A stretch of DNA of 64,000 bases, taken from an uncultured Desulfovibrio sp. GTDB taxonomy: Bacteria > Desulfobacterota > Desulfovibrionia > Desulfovibrionales > Desulfovibrionaceae. Positions 41,819-50,695 of the stretch are shown here, piece after piece; position 1 is the stretch's first letter, and every line of letters begins with the position of its first letter. A model generated the notes under the pieces. It saw only the letters and a list, made by a program, of their open reading frames with translations. It searched no databases and was not told where the DNA came from. The DNA lies in contig CAJUMQ010000008.1 in the NCBI GenBank assembly GCA_910587035.1, positions 1-64,000 of the forward strand. Reading direction: 5' to 3'. Made by a program: the position numbers and the translations under genes.

Positions 41819-43498
41819 TTAGCGGCCAGGATGCACCTCAAAGTCGCTCAGATCAGCCGGCGTGTTGGGGGTAACCTGCATCACATCCAGCGGATAGGCC
41901 GTAATCATGGACTGGCGCGCGCCAACACCAAGCTCTGGCGAGGTATTGATGCCCACAACAAGATCGAGCACGCCATCATTGTTGACGTCCGCAAGATCTA
42001 TCTCGGCCACAGAGCCGCGAATGCGCCTGGTTTTCCACTTAAGGGCCATGCCAACCCCGTCCCAGTAAAGGGCATGTATTTCGCCCTGGGGGAAGAAGCG
42101 GTACCTGTCAAAAAACTGGGCAGCCGTGGAGATGGGCTTGTTCAGCAGCAGCACATTTTCACCGGTATTGCCCAGATCGGCTGCGATCATGCGCATGGGC
42201 GAATAGTATTTGCCAGGCAGCTGGGAGACCTTGTCTATGCCCAGGCCAGGCATTGCCTTGTAGTGATCCATGCCTGTCGCGGAGCCGGAAAAATGCTCCA
42301 TTGTCGTATGGATGGGTGTATTGCTGTTGCCGGAAAAGATTTTGAGTCTTTCATCTTCTGTCAGCATTACCAGCAAATCGCCGGATTTTGACTTGTCCGC
42401 CGGTATCCAGGCTATGTTGAATACATTGGCTCCGGATGGCAGGGATATGCGCGAGCCGAGGGTGTATTTTCCACCAGATTTGACAAGCTGGTGTACTCCC
42501 GGGGCGAAAAGCTTGATGGAATCATAGCCCTGGCCCACGAGGGTTGGCTGAAAGGTTGGAGGAATCCGCAGCACACTCGCAAAATAGGGAATGCGGGGCG
42601 AAGCCTGGCTGAACTTGTTGCCCTTGAAGGACATGAAGTAGGTATAGGGGCGGTTGCTCTCCTCCTCAAAAGTGGCGATGACCATCTCGGAGGCTCCGTC
42701 CCTGTCCAGATCCATGGCGCGCATGGAAAAATTGTTATTGGAGGCCGAGACCGTGGTCTGGCCAAGCTGTTTCAGGCGCCCTTCGCTATCCCAGAGGAAT
42801 ATTGTCAGCTTGTGGTCGCTGATGATGGCGATTTCGTTCTTGCCATCGCCATTGAAGTCCGCCACAGCCATATCGACCATGTTCTCCTTTATTCTCTGGC
42901 TGCGCAATCTGGACCCATCTCCGGCGCCAGCCCCCTGATAGCGGAACTGGGGATTGAGATATACATTCTGCTGGCCTGTTTCGTTGACTATTATATCGGA
43001 ATTGGCGCCAGCCCCTCCGGCCCTGGCAGCGCCGGTAAAATTGGGGCGCCCTGCCACGGCCACGCCCATGGCCTGGCTGCCCAGGGCGGATGTGAGGCCA
43101 TTGACGGTGTTGGTGAGGTTGGCGGTGGTGCCGGAGTCGGACTGGGTCCACGTCTTGCCATTTTTATCGATGCTGTGGACTTCCACGGAGCAGTCATTGC
43201 CAACGACATTGATCACGCCCCAAACGCCATAATCGGCTTTGGCAGCCTGCATGGCCCGCCTGGCATCCTCCTGCCCGGAACCTTTGGCGCCGGCATGTTT
43301 GCCTTCCAGCACTCCAGGCCTGTTCAGGCGGCTGAGGATTGTTCCCGGCACAGCCTTGGAGAGATAATTGTAGTTTTGGGGAGCATTGACCGAAAAAGGC
43401 AGAATGACAAAACTTTTCTGGGCCGCCTGGCTGGCATTCGCGCCAAGGGCAAGCATGGCAAGACAAATGCCCATTGCCAATTTAAGGGCATATTTCAT
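41819..43498 (-). CDS. secreted FG-GAP/VCBS-repeat protein
   Basis: A 559-residue exported protein. After the signal peptide (MKYALKLAMGICLAMLALGANASQA) comes a TolB/FlgO-like N-terminal domain (KSFVILPFSVNAPQNYNYLSKAVPGTILSRLNRPG...ADYGVWGVINVVG), then a low-complexity linker near 140-170, then an FG-GAP propeller with calcium-binding loops ADFNGDGKNEIAI, DLDRDGASEMVIA and DVNNDGVLDLVVG. AGGAGA precedes the ATG at 43498. It is likely periplasmic or surface-bound; the partner is unknown. Confidence 0.8.
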   Translation of the reverse strand: MKYALKLAMGICLAMLALGANASQAAQKSFVILPFSVNAPQNYNYLSKAVPGTILSRLNRPGVLEGKHAGAKGSGQEDARRAMQAAKADYGVWGVINVVGNDCSVEVHSIDKNGKTWTQSDSGTTANLTNTVNGLTSALGSQAMGVAVAGRPNFTGAARAGGAGANSDIIVNETGQQNVYLNPQFRYQGAGAGDGSRLRSQRIKENMVDMAVADFNGDGKNEIAIISDHKLTIFLWDSEGRLKQLGQTTVSASNNNFSMRAMDLDRDGASEMVIATFEEESNRPYTYFMSFKGNKFSQASPRIPYFASVLRIPPTFQPTLVGQGYDSIKLFAPGVHQLVKSGGKYTLGSRISLPSGANVFNIAWIPADKSKSGDLLVMLTEDERLKIFSGNSNTPIHTTMEHFSGSATGMDHYKAMPGLGIDKVSQLPGKYYSPMRMIAADLGNTGENVLLLNKPISTAAQFFDRYRFFPQGEIHALYWDGVGMALKWKTRRIRGSVAEIDLADVNNDGVLDLVVGINTSPELGVGARQSMITAYPLDVMQVTPNTPADLSDFEVHPGR

Positions 43499-43606
43499 CG
43501 CTATCTCCTGGGTTTTGCGCAGCAACCCGGTGGGGCGCGCCTTACGGGAGTATATGTTTCCCACAAAAATGACGCAACAGGCCAGTCTGGACCCGCCTGA
43601 ATGGCG

Positions 43607-44743
43607 CTATGCGCCAGCCCCCACAGCCTGGCCAATCATTCGGTGGAAGCGCCGGAAGAGATGATTGCCATCGGTAGGCCCGGCTGCGGCTTCCGGATGA
43701 TATTGCAAACTCATGATGGGTTTGTTCTTGTGGCGCAAGCCCTCAAGTGTGCCATCATTAAGATTTACATGTGTAGCTTCAACATCCGCGACGCCATCGA
43801 GAATCACATGAAAACCATGATTCTGGGAGGATATTTCTATTTTGCCTGTGGTGAGATCGCGTACTGGATGATTGCAGCCATGGTGGCCGAATTTCAGTTT
43901 TTCCGTCCTCGCGCCAAGGGCATGCCCTATAAGCTGGTGGCCAAGACATATGCCAACCACCGGAAAATCGTCACAGAGCCTTTTGACTATGGCGATCTCA
44001 TCGGTCAGGGTGGCTGGATCGCCAGGACCGTTGGATAAAAAGACGGCCCTTGCGCCAGTGGCCCTGGCAGCCTCCGGGCTGAAGTCCGGGGGCACGCAGA
44101 GTGTCTCGAAGCCGGCCGCCTTGAGGTGCCTGAGAATATTCCACTTTATGCCATAATCATATACCAGCAGGGGCAGCCCCGTGCCCTGCCAGGCATGGGA
44201 GCCATCCCCGGCCAGATCCGCCTCCACAGGTCCGGTTCCATTCCAGGCCCAGGGTTTGCGGCAGGCTACCTTGGGGACAAGCCTGTTACCCTTCATGGCC
44301 GGCAGCTCCATTGCCCTGCGCCGCAGGTCATCCGCATCGCAGCAGTCTGTGGATATGAAACCGCGCATGGCTCCGTGCATTCTGAGATGGCGGGTGAGCG
44401 CGCGCGTGTCCAGGCCCTCGATGCAGGGAGTTCCATATTTGTTCAGAAAATCCGGAAGACTCATTTCCGAACGCCAGTTTGATGGAATGCGGCAGCACTC
44501 CTTGACAAGCAGGGCGCCGGCATGGATTGCCGCGGATTCCATATCCTCATGGTTTATGCCATAGTTGCCAACCAGAGGCCATGTCATGCATACAAGCTGC
44601 CCTTCATAGGACGGATCGGTCAGAACTTCCTGGTAGCCTGTCATGGCAGTGGTGAAAATCACCTCGCCGCCTTTCTGCACAGGACCGGTTACGGATTCCC
44701 CATGCAGGGTGAAACCGTCTTCAAGGGTAAGGGTGGCTTTCAT
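43607..44743 (-). CDS. carA: carbamoyl-phosphate synthase small subunit
   Basis: A 378-residue glutaminase subunit. The class I amidotransferase triad is visible: Cys in VGICLGHQLIGHALG and His-Pro-Glu in YHPEAAAGP. It releases ammonia from glutamine for CarB, feeding arginine and pyrimidine synthesis. It lies downstream of carB with 158 bp between, the reverse of the usual carA-carB order, and a degenerate hairpin repeat occupies the gap. Confidence 0.95.
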   Translation of the reverse strand: MKATLTLEDGFTLHGESVTGPVQKGGEVIFTTAMTGYQEVLTDPSYEGQLVCMTWPLVGNYGINHEDMESAAIHAGALLVKECCRIPSNWRSEMSLPDFLNKYGTPCIEGLDTRALTRHLRMHGAMRGFISTDCCDADDLRRRAMELPAMKGNRLVPKVACRKPWAWNGTGPVEADLAGDGSHAWQGTGLPLLVYDYGIKWNILRHLKAAGFETLCVPPDFSPEAARATGARAVFLSNGPGDPATLTDEIAIVKRLCDDFPVVGICLGHQLIGHALGARTEKLKFGHHGCNHPVRDLTTGKIEISSQNHGFHVILDGVADVEATHVNLNDGTLEGLRHKNKPIMSLQYHPEAAAGPTDGNHLFRRFHRMIGQAVGAGA

Positions 44744-44752
44744 TGACTCCCC

Positions 44753-44825
44753 CTAATGGGATGTCATGTTTTTTACTGTCGTAAAAACATGAAAATAGCA
44801 AAGCAAAAAACGTGGTTTTGGCTCA
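44753..44825 (+). repeat. multi-hairpin CTAG repeat, copy 3 (truncated)
   Basis: The copy starts with CTAATGGGATGTCATG and keeps hairpin 1 (with an extra T in the left arm) and part of hairpin 2. The right half does not match after about 44825. It lies between carB and carA, not at a stop codon. Downstream to 44900 there is only a small hairpin (CGGAC/GTCCG near 44850-44863). Confidence 0.65.
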
Positions 44826-44901
44826 TTCCCGGCGCTTTTCACGCCATGACGGACTGCTGTCCGGCACCAAAGCCATTTTATAATCAATAATGAAAGGACC
44901 T

Positions 44902-47900
44902 TTAAAGCGGCGCGCTCTCCCGCGCATAGTATTCCTGGAGGCTCTCCACATGATCCGTGCCCCGGCCCGAGCCAATGGCCGTGGCGGTAGCTTTGGCTGC
45001 TGCTATTGTTGTGCAGTAGGGGACGCGATAGGCAAGGGCCGCTCGCCTTATTGCCCGGGAATCCCTGGCTGTATTTTTGCCCGATGCCGTATTGATGACC
45101 AGGCCCACCTTATTGTTGACAAGCAGGTCAACAATATTGGGGCGCCCCTCGTAAACCTTGCGCACAGTCTCCACCTTGAGGCCCCTGTCCCGAAGGATTT
45201 TTGCGGTTCCGCTGGTGGCGAGCAGCTCAAAACCAAGGTTGGCAAACATTTCGCCCACCTCGGCAACATAGGGCTTGTCGCGCTCATTGACAGAAAGAAA
45301 AATCTTGCCGCTGCGAGGCAGCTTCTGGCCGGCCGCCAGTTGGCTTTTGAGAAAGGCCTCGGCAAAATCGGCTCCCATGCCCATGACTTCACCTGTGGAA
45401 TGCATCTCCGGCCCGAGAATGATGTCCACACCGGGGAAACGCTGAAATGGCATCACTGCCTCTTTTACGCATGTGAAGCCGCCCTTGCGTATTTTCCAGG
45501 GATCCAGCTCGTCAAGTGTTTTGCCCAGCATGACCTGGGTGGCCAGATAGGGCAGCGGTACTCCTGTGGCCTTTGATACAAAAGGCGCGGTACGGGAGGC
45601 CCTGGGGTTCACTTCGAGGATGTATATGTCCTCACCCTTTATTGCAAACTGGATGTTCATCAGGCCAACAACCTTGAGCTCGGTCGCCAGAGCCTCCGTC
45701 TGCGCGGCTATGCGGGCCACATGGTCGTAAGATAGGGAGAAGGAGGGCAGCACACAGGCGGAATCGCCAGAATGGATGCCGGCCTCTTCAATATGCTCCA
45801 TGATTCCTGCTATATAGACTTCCTGGCCATCGGAGAGGGCATCAACATCCACTTCTATGGCATGCTCGAGAAACTTGTCTATGAGGATGGGATGCTCCGG
45901 CTTTTCGGGCACCTGCTCGCGAAAATATTCCCTTAACTCGCTTTCGTCATAAACCACAGCCATGGCCCTGCCGCCCAGCACATAGCTTGGACGCACAACA
46001 ACTGGATAGGTGATGCGCCTGGCAACCTCCAGAGCCTCCTCCAGATCCATGGCGGTGCCGTTTGGCGGCTGCAAAAAGCCCAGCTTGTTGATCAGCGCCT
46101 GAAACCGCTCGCGATCCTCCGCCCTGTCAATGGCATCCGGAGATGTGCCAAGGATGGGAACCCCGGCGCGCATGAGGGGCACTGCCAGATTCAGCGGCGT
46201 CTGGCCGCCAAACTGGACAATCACGCCCTCCGGCCTTTCCTTTTCCACTATGTTCATGACATCCTCAAAGGTCAGCGGCTCAAAATACAGTCTGTCGGAT
46301 GTGTCATAATCTGTGGAAACAGTCTCCGGATTGGAATTGACCATAATTGCCATTATGCCCGCATCGCGCAGGGCAAAGCTGGCATGGCAGCAGCAATAGT
46401 CAAATTCAATGCCCTGGCCAATTCTGTTGGGGCCGCCACCTAGAATAAGCACCTTGCGGCAGTCACTGACGGGCATTTCATCGCCGGTCTCGTATGTGGA
46501 ATAATAATAGGGCGTATAGGCCTCAAACTCCGCCGCGCATGTATCAACAAGATAATAGGTTGGGGAAATGCCAAGTGCGTGGCGCAGTCGGGCAATGTCC
46601 GCTTCGGGCCTTTTCCACATTTCCGCAAGCTGGCGGTCGGAAAAGCCGTATTCCTTTGCCTTGCGCAAAATATCGGCCAGGCGGGGGTTTGCCGGAGTCA
46701 TGTCGTTGCCTATGCCAAAATCGCGGATTTCGCCCTCCATCCTGGTGATTTGCGCCAGCTGCCGTATGAACCAGGGATCGATGCCGGTGGCTGCAAAAAT
46801 CTCATCCTCACCGATGCCGGCGAGTATGGCCTGGCGCAGATAGAAAATTCTTTTGGAGTTGGGAACGCGCAGCTTTTCCATGATCTCGTCGCGGGGAGGC
46901 AGCTCGGCCCGGAAATTCCAGCCCAGCCCAGGGGCGCCGGTTTCCATGGAGCGAAGTCCCTTTTGCAGAGCCTCGCGAAATGTGCGGCCAATGCTCATGG
47001 CCTCGCCGACGCTTTTCATCGATGTGGTCAGCTCATCTTTGGCGCCGGGAAATTTTTCAAAGGTAAAGCGGGGCACCTTGAGCACCACATAGTCGATTGC
47101 GGGCTCGAAGCTGGCGACCGTTTCGCGGGTGATGTCATTTTTCAGCTCGTCCAGAGTGTAGCCCACGGCCAGCTTGGCGGCTATCTTGGCAATGGGGAAG
47201 CCCGTGGCCTTGCTGGCGAGGGCAGAGGAGCGTGAGACGCGGGGGTTCATTTCAATGACGACCATCTCGCCATCGGCGGGATTGATGCCAAACTGCACAT
47301 TGCTGCCGCCTGTCTCCACGCCAATTTCGCGCATGATGGCAATGGAGGCGTCGCGCACCTTCTGGTATTCCTTGTCCGACAATGTTTGCACCGGGGCTAC
47401 GGTGATGGAGTCCCCGGTATGCACGCCCATGGGATCAAAATTTTCTATGGAACATACTATGACGCAGTTGTCCTTTTGATCCCGCATGACCTCCATTTCT
47501 ATCTCTTTCCAGCCAAGCACGCTCTGCTCTATCATCACCTCGGAGGTGGGGCTCGCAGCCAGCCCCCGCGCGGCAACCGTCTCCAGGTCGGCGAGGTTGT
47601 AGGCCACCCCACCGCCTGTGCCGCCAAGGGTGAATGCAGGCCGCACTATGAGCGGGTATGGGAGTTCATTGCCAAGCCTGCGCACCTCGTCCATATTCCG
47701 GGCAATGCCGCTGGCAGGCATTTTCAGGCCAATGTTGTGCATTGACTTGCGGAACAGCTCCCGGCTTTCCGCCTTTTCAATTACTTCGGCCCGAGCGCCA
47801 ATGATCTCCACGCCATACTCGGCCAGCACGCCGCTACGGTGCAGCTCCAGGGCCGCGTTCAGGGCTGTCTGGCCGCCAAGGGTGGGCAGCAGGGCATCCG

Positions 47901-48147
47901 GCCTTTCCTTGCGGATGATTGCGGCGATGGTGTCATGTTCGATGGGTTCCACATAGGTGGTGTCCGCCATGTGCGGATCCGTCATGATGGTTGCCGGATT
48001 GGAATTGACAAGCACCACCTCGTAGCCTTCCTCTTTCAGAGCCTTGATGGCCTGCGAGCCGGAGTAGTCAAATTCGCATCCCTGCCCTATAATGATGGGA
48101 CCGGCGCCAATGACCATGATTTTTTTGAGATCCTCGCGTTTGGGCAT
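44902..48147 (-). CDS. carB: carbamoyl-phosphate synthase large subunit
   Basis: A 1081-residue synthetase, the full length for the family. It has the two homologous ATP-grasp halves (for example RPAFTLGGTGGGVAYN in the first and RPSYVLGGRAMAVVYDE in the second), paired NSNPATIMTDP / NSNPETVSTDYD motifs and a C-terminal allosteric domain (MGADFAEAFLKSQLAAG). It makes carbamoyl phosphate from bicarbonate, ammonia and two ATP. It is the first gene of carB-carA and has its own promoter. Confidence 0.97.
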   Translation of the reverse strand: MPKREDLKKIMVIGAGPIIIGQGCEFDYSGSQAIKALKEEGYEVVLVNSNPATIMTDPHMADTTYVEPIEHDTIAAIIRKERPDALLPTLGGQTALNAALELHRSGVLAEYGVEIIGARAEVIEKAESRELFRKSMHNIGLKMPASGIARNMDEVRRLGNELPYPLIVRPAFTLGGTGGGVAYNLADLETVAARGLAASPTSEVMIEQSVLGWKEIEMEVMRDQKDNCVIVCSIENFDPMGVHTGDSITVAPVQTLSDKEYQKVRDASIAIMREIGVETGGSNVQFGINPADGEMVVIEMNPRVSRSSALASKATGFPIAKIAAKLAVGYTLDELKNDITRETVASFEPAIDYVVLKVPRFTFEKFPGAKDELTTSMKSVGEAMSIGRTFREALQKGLRSMETGAPGLGWNFRAELPPRDEIMEKLRVPNSKRIFYLRQAILAGIGEDEIFAATGIDPWFIRQLAQITRMEGEIRDFGIGNDMTPANPRLADILRKAKEYGFSDRQLAEMWKRPEADIARLRHALGISPTYYLVDTCAAEFEAYTPYYYSTYETGDEMPVSDCRKVLILGGGPNRIGQGIEFDYCCCHASFALRDAGIMAIMVNSNPETVSTDYDTSDRLYFEPLTFEDVMNIVEKERPEGVIVQFGGQTPLNLAVPLMRAGVPILGTSPDAIDRAEDRERFQALINKLGFLQPPNGTAMDLEEALEVARRITYPVVVRPSYVLGGRAMAVVYDESELREYFREQVPEKPEHPILIDKFLEHAIEVDVDALSDGQEVYIAGIMEHIEEAGIHSGDSACVLPSFSLSYDHVARIAAQTEALATELKVVGLMNIQFAIKGEDIYILEVNPRASRTAPFVSKATGVPLPYLATQVMLGKTLDELDPWKIRKGGFTCVKEAVMPFQRFPGVDIILGPEMHSTGEVMGMGADFAEAFLKSQLAAGQKLPRSGKIFLSVNERDKPYVAEVGEMFANLGFELLATSGTAKILRDRGLKVETVRKVYEGRPNIVDLLVNNKVGLVINTASGKNTARDSRAIRRAALAYRVPYCTTIAAAKATATAIGSGRGTDHVESLQEYYARESAPL

Positions 48148-48199
48148 TCCTCAACCTCCGCATACATGCGGCCTGACCGGCCATCCTTTAAATCGAGTA

Positions 48200-48228
48200 A
48201 TCATACATTCAACAAAAATGTCGGTCAA
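48200..48228 (-). promoter_or_regulatory. carB promoter
   Basis: On the minus strand TTGACC (48228-48223), 17-base spacer, TATGAT (48205-48200), 52 bases before carB. Confidence 0.65.
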
Positions 48229-48233
48229 TAGCC

Positions 48234-48247
48234 GCATTTGCAAATGC
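48234..48247. promoter_or_regulatory. 14-bp perfect palindrome between divergent promoters
   Basis: GCATTTGCAAATGC is a perfect palindrome lying 5 bases upstream of the carB -35 box and 11 bases upstream of the tolC-operon -35 box. A dimeric regulator there could act on both. No regulator gene is next to it. Confidence 0.4.
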
Positions 48248-48258
48248 TGAAGTGCGGG

Positions 48259-48288
48259 TTGACATGGCATTGCAGAGAATTTTATATA
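48259..48288 (+). promoter_or_regulatory. promoter of the TolC-type export operon
   Basis: TTGACA (48259-48264), 18-base spacer, TATATA (48283-48288), 54 bases before the first possible start of the TolC gene. Confidence 0.65.
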
Positions 48289-48341
48289 AAGATTTTTGAA
48301 TAATCTTTTACGCGTTTCCTGCTCGCGGGGAGCGCCACAAT

Positions 48342-49802
48342 ATGCGCGCCATGCGCGCCTTTGGAGTCTGGCTGATGCGGCACCTATTGATTACGGCATG
48401 CCTGCTTCTACAATTTGCATTTGCAACAGCATGCTCCAATACCTATCCCGGGCTCCCACAATTGCCCCAGAAAGACTGGCTCAATCCAGACAAAAAAAGG
48501 GAACCACCGAAGGAGGGGGAAAAATTCTCTTTCTATTCACCGGACAAGGTCATGAACATGGATGATCTGGTCTGGCTGGCCATACAGGATTCTCCGGTCA
48601 TAAGCCGCGGCATGATTAATCTTGAGATACAGGAGATACAGAAAAGGGATGCCCAATGGCGTTATCTGCCGGAGATGCATCTTTCCTATGTGGTATCGAA
48701 CAATCTCACTCAATATAACAAGGGCAATCCATATGCTGGCGAAAACTATGGGGAAACAGGATATCAGCTGAGTTTTTACGGCTTTTTCAATAATCCTGTG
48801 GCCACATTTTTCTCCAACAAGGCGCAGGATGAGCTTTTGCAGGTGGCCATAGTTTCCCAGCGCAAGGCCATAACCGAGGTCATCCTCAATATAGCCCGCA
48901 CGCTTCTGCAGATTAACGCCAAGGAAAAGATCATTGCCCTGCTGGAGCAGGAGCTGGGGCAAAGCCAGAAGAAAAGCGAACATGCCAAAACCAGCGATAG
49001 CGCCAAAACCAATCTTTATGAGCTGCCCTCCACAAGCGAGGATCAGGCCAGCGAGCTTGAACTGCGCCTGAAGGAAATGAAAATGTGGCTGGCAACGGAT
49101 CGCACCACCCTGAAGCAGCTTGTGGGCCTGGATCTGAAAAGCGCCCTCAAGCTGGATGCGGCCAGCGTGTTTGGCTTGCTGGACAAGTTTGATCCTGCCG
49201 GGCTGGACTGGAAAAAATGCTGGGACGGCACAGAGGAGCGCTATCTGCTCCACCAGCAGGTGCGGCTGGAAAATGCCAACATACTGCTGGCCTGGGCGCA
49301 ATATGTGCCAAACATCAATATTGGCATAAACGAAAGTCCGCCCAATGGCCAGTCACAGCCATATGATGGCCAGTCCGATCAATTTCTGCATCTTACCTTT
49401 GATTTTCCGCTGCTCGACTGGGGGCACCGCTGGCGCATGGCGGACATTGCCAGCGCGCGCAAGCGCCAGGGCCAGATAGACGAAATTCAGCGTGAGCGCG
49501 CCTATGGCGAGCAGTGGCTCCTGCAGGAGCAAAAATACATGCTCGCCCAGGCCCGCCTTGAGCGCAGCCGCAAGGCCGCCGAAAATGCCGCAAAGCGTTT
49601 GCAGACGGTTGAAGTCGCCTATCGCAATGGCACCGCCGACATGGTTTTTTTGACAGATGCCGTCAGCCGCGATCTTGAAAGCCGCGTCCAGGTCCTCAAC
49701 GCGGAATGCGAGCTTGGCCTCCAGAAACTTGCCTGGATGCACATGGCCTCAAGGCTTGGAAGACATTACCTTGGCCAGGCGGGCTACGAGAAGGAGCAAT
49801 AA
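48342..49802 (+). CDS. TolC-family outer-membrane efflux protein
   Basis: A 486-residue TolC-family outer-membrane factor with long helical regions (about 160-270 and 350-470). Near the start ...LLLQFAFATACS could be a lipoprotein cleavage site (Cys31). Two starts are possible: ATG 48342 (GGGGAG 9 bases upstream) and ATG 48375 (GGAG 9 bases upstream), the latter giving a compact signal peptide. It is the first gene of an operon with an adaptor, permease and ATPase, so the four should form one trans-envelope exporter. Confidence 0.85.
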   Translation: MRAMRAFGVWLMRHLLITACLLLQFAFATACSNTYPGLPQLPQKDWLNPDKKREPPKEGEKFSFYSPDKVMNMDDLVWLAIQDSPVISRGMINLEIQEIQKRDAQWRYLPEMHLSYVVSNNLTQYNKGNPYAGENYGETGYQLSFYGFFNNPVATFFSNKAQDELLQVAIVSQRKAITEVILNIARTLLQINAKEKIIALLEQELGQSQKKSEHAKTSDSAKTNLYELPSTSEDQASELELRLKEMKMWLATDRTTLKQLVGLDLKSALKLDAASVFGLLDKFDPAGLDWKKCWDGTEERYLLHQQVRLENANILLAWAQYVPNINIGINESPPNGQSQPYDGQSDQFLHLTFDFPLLDWGHRWRMADIASARKRQGQIDEIQRERAYGEQWLLQEQKYMLAQARLERSRKAAENAAKRLQTVEVAYRNGTADMVFLTDAVSRDLESRVQVLNAECELGLQKLAWMHMASRLGRHYLGQAGYEKEQ

Positions 49803-50695
49803 TGAACAGAGCCATTTTTGCCTTTGCGGCGCTCATGGCCATTTTTGGTATTTATGACCCGGCGGTCTCGGAGACTCTGACATACGAGGGCAAGGCCATA
49901 GCGCAGATGACCCGCTCCGTGGAGGTGCCTTTTCCGGTTTTTGTGGATCAGGTTCTGGTTAAGACGGGGGAGGATGTGAAAAAAGGCCAGCGCCTGGTGG
50001 AATATCATCTTTCCCCGCGCGAGGCCAGGCATCTGCAATATGAAATCATCTCAGGAGGCCAGGTTACTGATATAAAGGAGCATCTGGCTGCAGTGGATAG
50101 CGAGCTTGCATCCCTATCCGCCCAAAGGGCCACATCCTCCGAGCTGGCCGCCAAGGGGCTTGCATCCCAGGCTGCGGCTGGCAAGGATGCCCGCGTGTAC
50201 AATGCCGCGCAGCAGAGGCGGCAGGCAATTCTGCAAAAAAACTCCGCAGCCAAGACTTCATTTGAACTGCGTCTGGAGGAGCTTAAATCCTATTTCGGAG
50301 TGCCTGTGAAAGCTGGGGCAAGGTTGCCATCCCAGCTGTTTATGACATCGCCCATCGATGGCACCATAATTGAAATAGCCTCCAAAACCAGGCCCATGGG
50401 CGAGTTGGAGGCCAATGCCAGCGCCATGACAGTGGCCATACTCAATCCCATACAGGTGCAGATGCAGGTTTATGAAACCGAAATCACACGCATCAGGGTT
50501 GGGGAAGAAGTAACCGTTGAGGTGGCAAACCAGAAGGATGTCAAACTGCATGGCCGGATATCGACAATCTCATGGCAGCCAACAGACACGACCATTGCGG
50601 TGCCCTCATTTTATTTTGTCTATGTGGATGTGGACAATCCCGAGCATTTCATCAAGCCCGGCTATAAGGTGTGGGTCAAGGTAGAGGCGCAATAG
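49802..50695 (+). CDS. HlyD/RND-type periplasmic adaptor
   Basis: A 297-residue membrane-fusion protein. A signal peptide (ending near PAVSE) leads into a split lipoyl domain (VFVDQVLVKTGEDVKKGQRLVEYHL and TSPIDGTIIEIASKTRPMGEL) around a helical hairpin of about 100 residues, then a beta-barrel (IQVQMQVYETEITRIRVGEEVTVEV). The ATG shares a base with the TolC stop, and AAGGAG lies 5-10 bases upstream. It should link the permease to the TolC-like channel. It is shorter than MacA. Confidence 0.87.
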   Translation: MNRAIFAFAALMAIFGIYDPAVSETLTYEGKAIAQMTRSVEVPFPVFVDQVLVKTGEDVKKGQRLVEYHLSPREARHLQYEIISGGQVTDIKEHLAAVDSELASLSAQRATSSELAAKGLASQAAAGKDARVYNAAQQRRQAILQKNSAAKTSFELRLEELKSYFGVPVKAGARLPSQLFMTSPIDGTIIEIASKTRPMGELEANASAMTVAILNPIQVQMQVYETEITRIRVGEEVTVEVANQKDVKLHGRISTISWQPTDTTIAVPSFYFVYVDVDNPEHFIKPGYKVWVKVEAQ

